Below, piece by piece: positions 6,649-8,393 of a DNA stretch of 8,393 bases. How positions within the stretch are numbered: the first letter of the stretch is position 1; each line of letters starts with the position of its first letter. The stretch covers positions 1 through 8,393 of the forward strand of contig JAOZVT010000632.1 in assembly GCA_025869455.1 (NCBI GenBank), read 5' to 3'. The stretch comes from Prosthecobacter sp. (lineage in GTDB: Bacteria; Verrucomicrobiota; Verrucomicrobiia; Verrucomicrobiales; Verrucomicrobiaceae). The notes under the pieces were generated by a model, which worked only from the letters and a program-made list of their open reading frames with translations, searched no databases and was not told where the DNA came from. The position numbers and the translations under genes were made by a program.

Positions 6649-7607
6649 GTATCACTTACCTTGAAGCCATTCGCGAAGCCCAGTATGAGGCGCTTCGCTC
6701 CGACCCAAACGTCTTCCTTTACGGCCAAGACATCAGCACCTTCGGGGGTGCTTTTAAGGCGACTAAAAACCTGAGTCGTGAATTCCCAGGCCGCGTCTTT
6801 GACTCCCCCATCAGTGAGGATGCCATGATCGGCATGGCCGTTGGAGCAGCCATTGAAGGAGCACGCCCGATCATTGAAATGCAGTTCGCGGACTTTTCCT
6901 CCGTCGGCTTCAATCAGATCGTCAACCAGGCGGCCACCCTCTACTGGCGTACCAATACCCCCTGCCCCATCACCATCCGCATGCCCTCCGGCGGCACCGC
7001 TGGCAGTGGCCCGTTCCACAGCCAAAGCATGGAGAGCATCTACGCGCACTATCCCGGGATCGTCATTCTGACGCCTGCCACGGTGGAAGACGCGTACTGG
7101 ATGCTGCTGGAGAGTGTAAAGCTGAATGACCCTGTCATTTTCTGCGAGCACAAGTTCCTCTACTATCACTTGAAGTCCGAAGGCTTTGGTGAGGCCCTGC
7201 CTATCGGCAAAGCACGCATCGCCCGACCTGGACGTGATGCCACCGTGGTGGCTTACAGCGCCATGCTTCATGAGGCCTTAAAATCCGCCGAAGAACTGCA
7301 AATGGATGGTTACCAAGTGGAGGTCGTGGATCTCCGCAGCGTGAAGCCGATGGATACCGACACGATCTTAGCCTCCGTCTCTCGTACGGGCCGTTTGCTC
7401 GCCGTCGGCGAATCCTTCCCCTGGGGTGGCGTCACCGCAGAAATCATCGCCCGAGTCAGTAGCGAGGCCTTCCACATGCTGGATGCTCCGCCCATGCGAC
7501 TGAACTCCAAGGACACGCCAATTCCGTATCATCCCAACCTTTGGAAAACGCATCGTCCGACGACCTCCAGCATCACCGCAGCACTGCGCACTTTGCTGCG
7601 ATATTAA
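6645..7607 (+). CDS. 2-oxoacid dehydrogenase E1 component, beta subunit
   Basis: A 320-residue protein of normal length for the family, partner of the upstream alpha subunit in the E1 heterotetramer. The pyrimidine-binding half opens with ITYLEAIREAQYEALRSDP (3-21). It then has GQDIS (27-31), the conserved SPISEDA with Glu58 that activates thiamine diphosphate (54-60), EMQFADF (78-84) and GSGPFHSQSMES (120-131). The C-terminal transketolase-like half shows DLRSVKPMDTDTI (229-241) and the near-terminal DTPIPYHP (290-297). The segment FCEHKFLYYHLKSEG (166-180) resembles the FxExKxLYRxxK region of branched-chain and related E1-beta subunits. The substrate remains undecided. ATG 6645 overlaps the alpha stop by four bases, so the two are probably translated in a fixed ratio. 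No E2 or E3 gene follows; transcription runs into a hairpin and a convergent gene. Confidence 0.92.
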   Translation: MSITYLEAIREAQYEALRSDPNVFLYGQDISTFGGAFKATKNLSREFPGRVFDSPISEDAMIGMAVGAAIEGARPIIEMQFADFSSVGFNQIVNQAATLYWRTNTPCPITIRMPSGGTAGSGPFHSQSMESIYAHYPGIVILTPATVEDAYWMLLESVKLNDPVIFCEHKFLYYHLKSEGFGEALPIGKARIARPGRDATVVAYSAMLHEALKSAEELQMDGYQVEVVDLRSVKPMDTDTILASVSRTGRLLAVGESFPWGGVTAEIIARVSSEAFHMLDAPPMRLNSKDTPIPYHPNLWKTHRPTTSSITAALRTLLRY

Positions 7608-7625
7608 ATTGATAATGCAGCCCCC

Positions 7626-7657
7626 GCCCTCCTCTCCACGAGGGTGGAGAGGAGGGC
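7626..7657. terminator. Strong hairpin between convergent genes, probable bidirectional terminator
   Basis: GCCCTCCTCTCCAC (7626-7639) and GTGGAGAGGAGGGC (7644-7657) form a perfect 14-bp stem around the 4-nt loop GAGG. It starts 18 bp after the E1-beta stop and ends 10 bp before the stop of the minus-strand gene. The T-tract is poor on the plus side (TCTATT) and absent on the minus side, so it may be a non-canonical terminator or an RNA 3'-end stabiliser. The purine/pyrimidine-biased arms also resemble dispersed intergenic repeats. Confidence 0.65.
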
Positions 7658-7667
7658 TCTATTGGCC

Positions 7668-8393
7668 TTATGGGATCAGGAACAGCACCTCTCCGCTAGC
7701 GGTCTCGACTCCGCCGGGTGTGGCGGGGAACAGGAAGTGCCCGTCGCCGATGACTTCGACATCATTACCTGCGGGCTGCCGGAGCACGCCGCTGAACTTC
7801 GCCACACGCTTCACTCCAGCATCCATGAGCTCGAAGCTACCAGTGAAGGTGCCGGTGTTCTTGTTGAGCTTCGTTTTCCATTTCGTTAGGCCGCTGGTGC
7901 CGGTGACTGCGATGACGTTGCGAGAACTGAGCGTTAGGGTGGTCGGCAGGCTGGCATCGGAGGCGCTGCCGGTCAGGCTGTGAGCCACCTTGAGAGCATC
8001 CCCCGGCAGGCCGAGGAGCCCGTTCAGTGGCAGGCTGGCCGTGGGTTTCACCCAGGTATCCAGTGTCAGGCCGACGCTTAAGGGGGCGAAGCCAGCCGGA
8101 TAGCTTTTGTCCGCTGTCCGTGCGGCCTTTGCCCAGACGAGGGAAGTGTCCGACACTGAGAAGACATAGCTATTGAGCTCATTTGGCTGGAGTTCAAAAG
8201 TGCCGCTCAGGAAGGTCTCCACCCGCGTGGGTTTGTAGGGCTGCACCCAGAGCCGGTAGCTGGGTGTCTCTTCCTGGCTAGGGAGGATAGAGGTGGTGAA
8301 GGTGGTGCCGTCTCCCAGCTTGCCCACGAGGGCGATGCCACCCCGGGTATTGACCGTGGCCCGCGCCCAACCTGCCCCGGCTGGCACGCCAGG
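7668..8393 (-). CDS. C-terminal part of a large secreted Verrucomicrobiota-type beta-rich repeat-module protein (5' partial)
   Basis: The frame is open from the TAA at 7670-7668 to the window edge, so only the last 241 residues are seen. The GTG near 8387 is internal, not a start. The fragment is rich in Thr, Ser, Gly, Val and Leu, with alternating beta-strand patterns and no membrane segment. Its order of short motifs matches a module I recall at the C-terminus of very large Verrucomicrobiota surface proteins: GWARATVNTRGGIALVGKLG (8-27) then DGTTF (28-32), LVWAKAA (85-91), SYPAGF (97-102), NVIAVTGTSG (159-168), LNKNTGTFTGSFEL (176-189) and AKFSGVL (198-204). It closes with GEVLFLIP. The missing N-terminal part would be expected to carry a signal peptide and Ig-like, beta-propeller or other binding repeats. 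Its role (adhesion, polysaccharide binding) cannot be told from this piece. It runs convergent to the E1 operon with a shared hairpin between them. Confidence 0.75.
   Translation of the reverse strand, partial: PGVPAGAGWARATVNTRGGIALVGKLGDGTTFTTSILPSQEETPSYRLWVQPYKPTRVETFLSGTFELQPNELNSYVFSVSDTSLVWAKAARTADKSYPAGFAPLSVGLTLDTWVKPTASLPLNGLLGLPGDALKVAHSLTGSASDASLPTTLTLSSRNVIAVTGTSGLTKWKTKLNKNTGTFTGSFELMDAGVKRVAKFSGVLRQPAGNDVEVIGDGHFLFPATPGGVETASGEVLFLIP

Overview
The window most resembles a stretch of a Verrucomicrobiota chromosome (Prosthecobacter/Verrucomicrobium-like). The best clue is the minus-strand gene at the right edge, whose C-terminal beta-rich module I recognise from large secreted proteins of that phylum. 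This is family recollection, not a search result. Coding density is high, base composition is moderately GC-rich, and several starts lack a clear Shine-Dalgarno. I see no tRNA, rRNA, CRISPR array, transposase or phage gene.

Left part (1-4472, plus strand): three tightly packed membrane-protein genes. They are an RDD-family protein (5' end cut by the window), a SpoIIM/DUF95-family protein, and a 931-residue protein that joins a DUF4129 protein and a DUF4350 protein in one reading frame. In many bacteria these families cluster with a MoxR-type AAA+ ATPase and a DUF58 (vWA-like) gene. Neither is inside the window and neither follows on the right, so any partners would lie upstream or elsewhere. 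The cluster's function is poorly understood; an envelope or membrane role is inferred.

Middle (4473-5574): a 103-bp gap with a weak sigma70-like promoter candidate, then a stand-alone sugar-phosphate-type nucleotidyltransferase. A 90-bp leader follows that holds one inverted repeat and the first arm of a second. The second is a perfect 9-bp inverted repeat covering the first candidate start codons of the next gene.

Right part (5575-7607): a translationally coupled pair (ATGA overlap) encoding the alpha and beta subunits of a thiamine-diphosphate-dependent 2-oxoacid dehydrogenase E1. No E2 or E3 gene follows. A perfect 14-bp hairpin (7626-7657) separates this operon from the convergent minus-strand gene (7668 to the window end), which encodes the C-terminus of the large secreted protein.

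Nothing here is a clearly new system. The points most worth a second look are the DUF4129-DUF4350 fusion with a lipobox-like segment buried at the junction, and the structured leader of the E1 operon.
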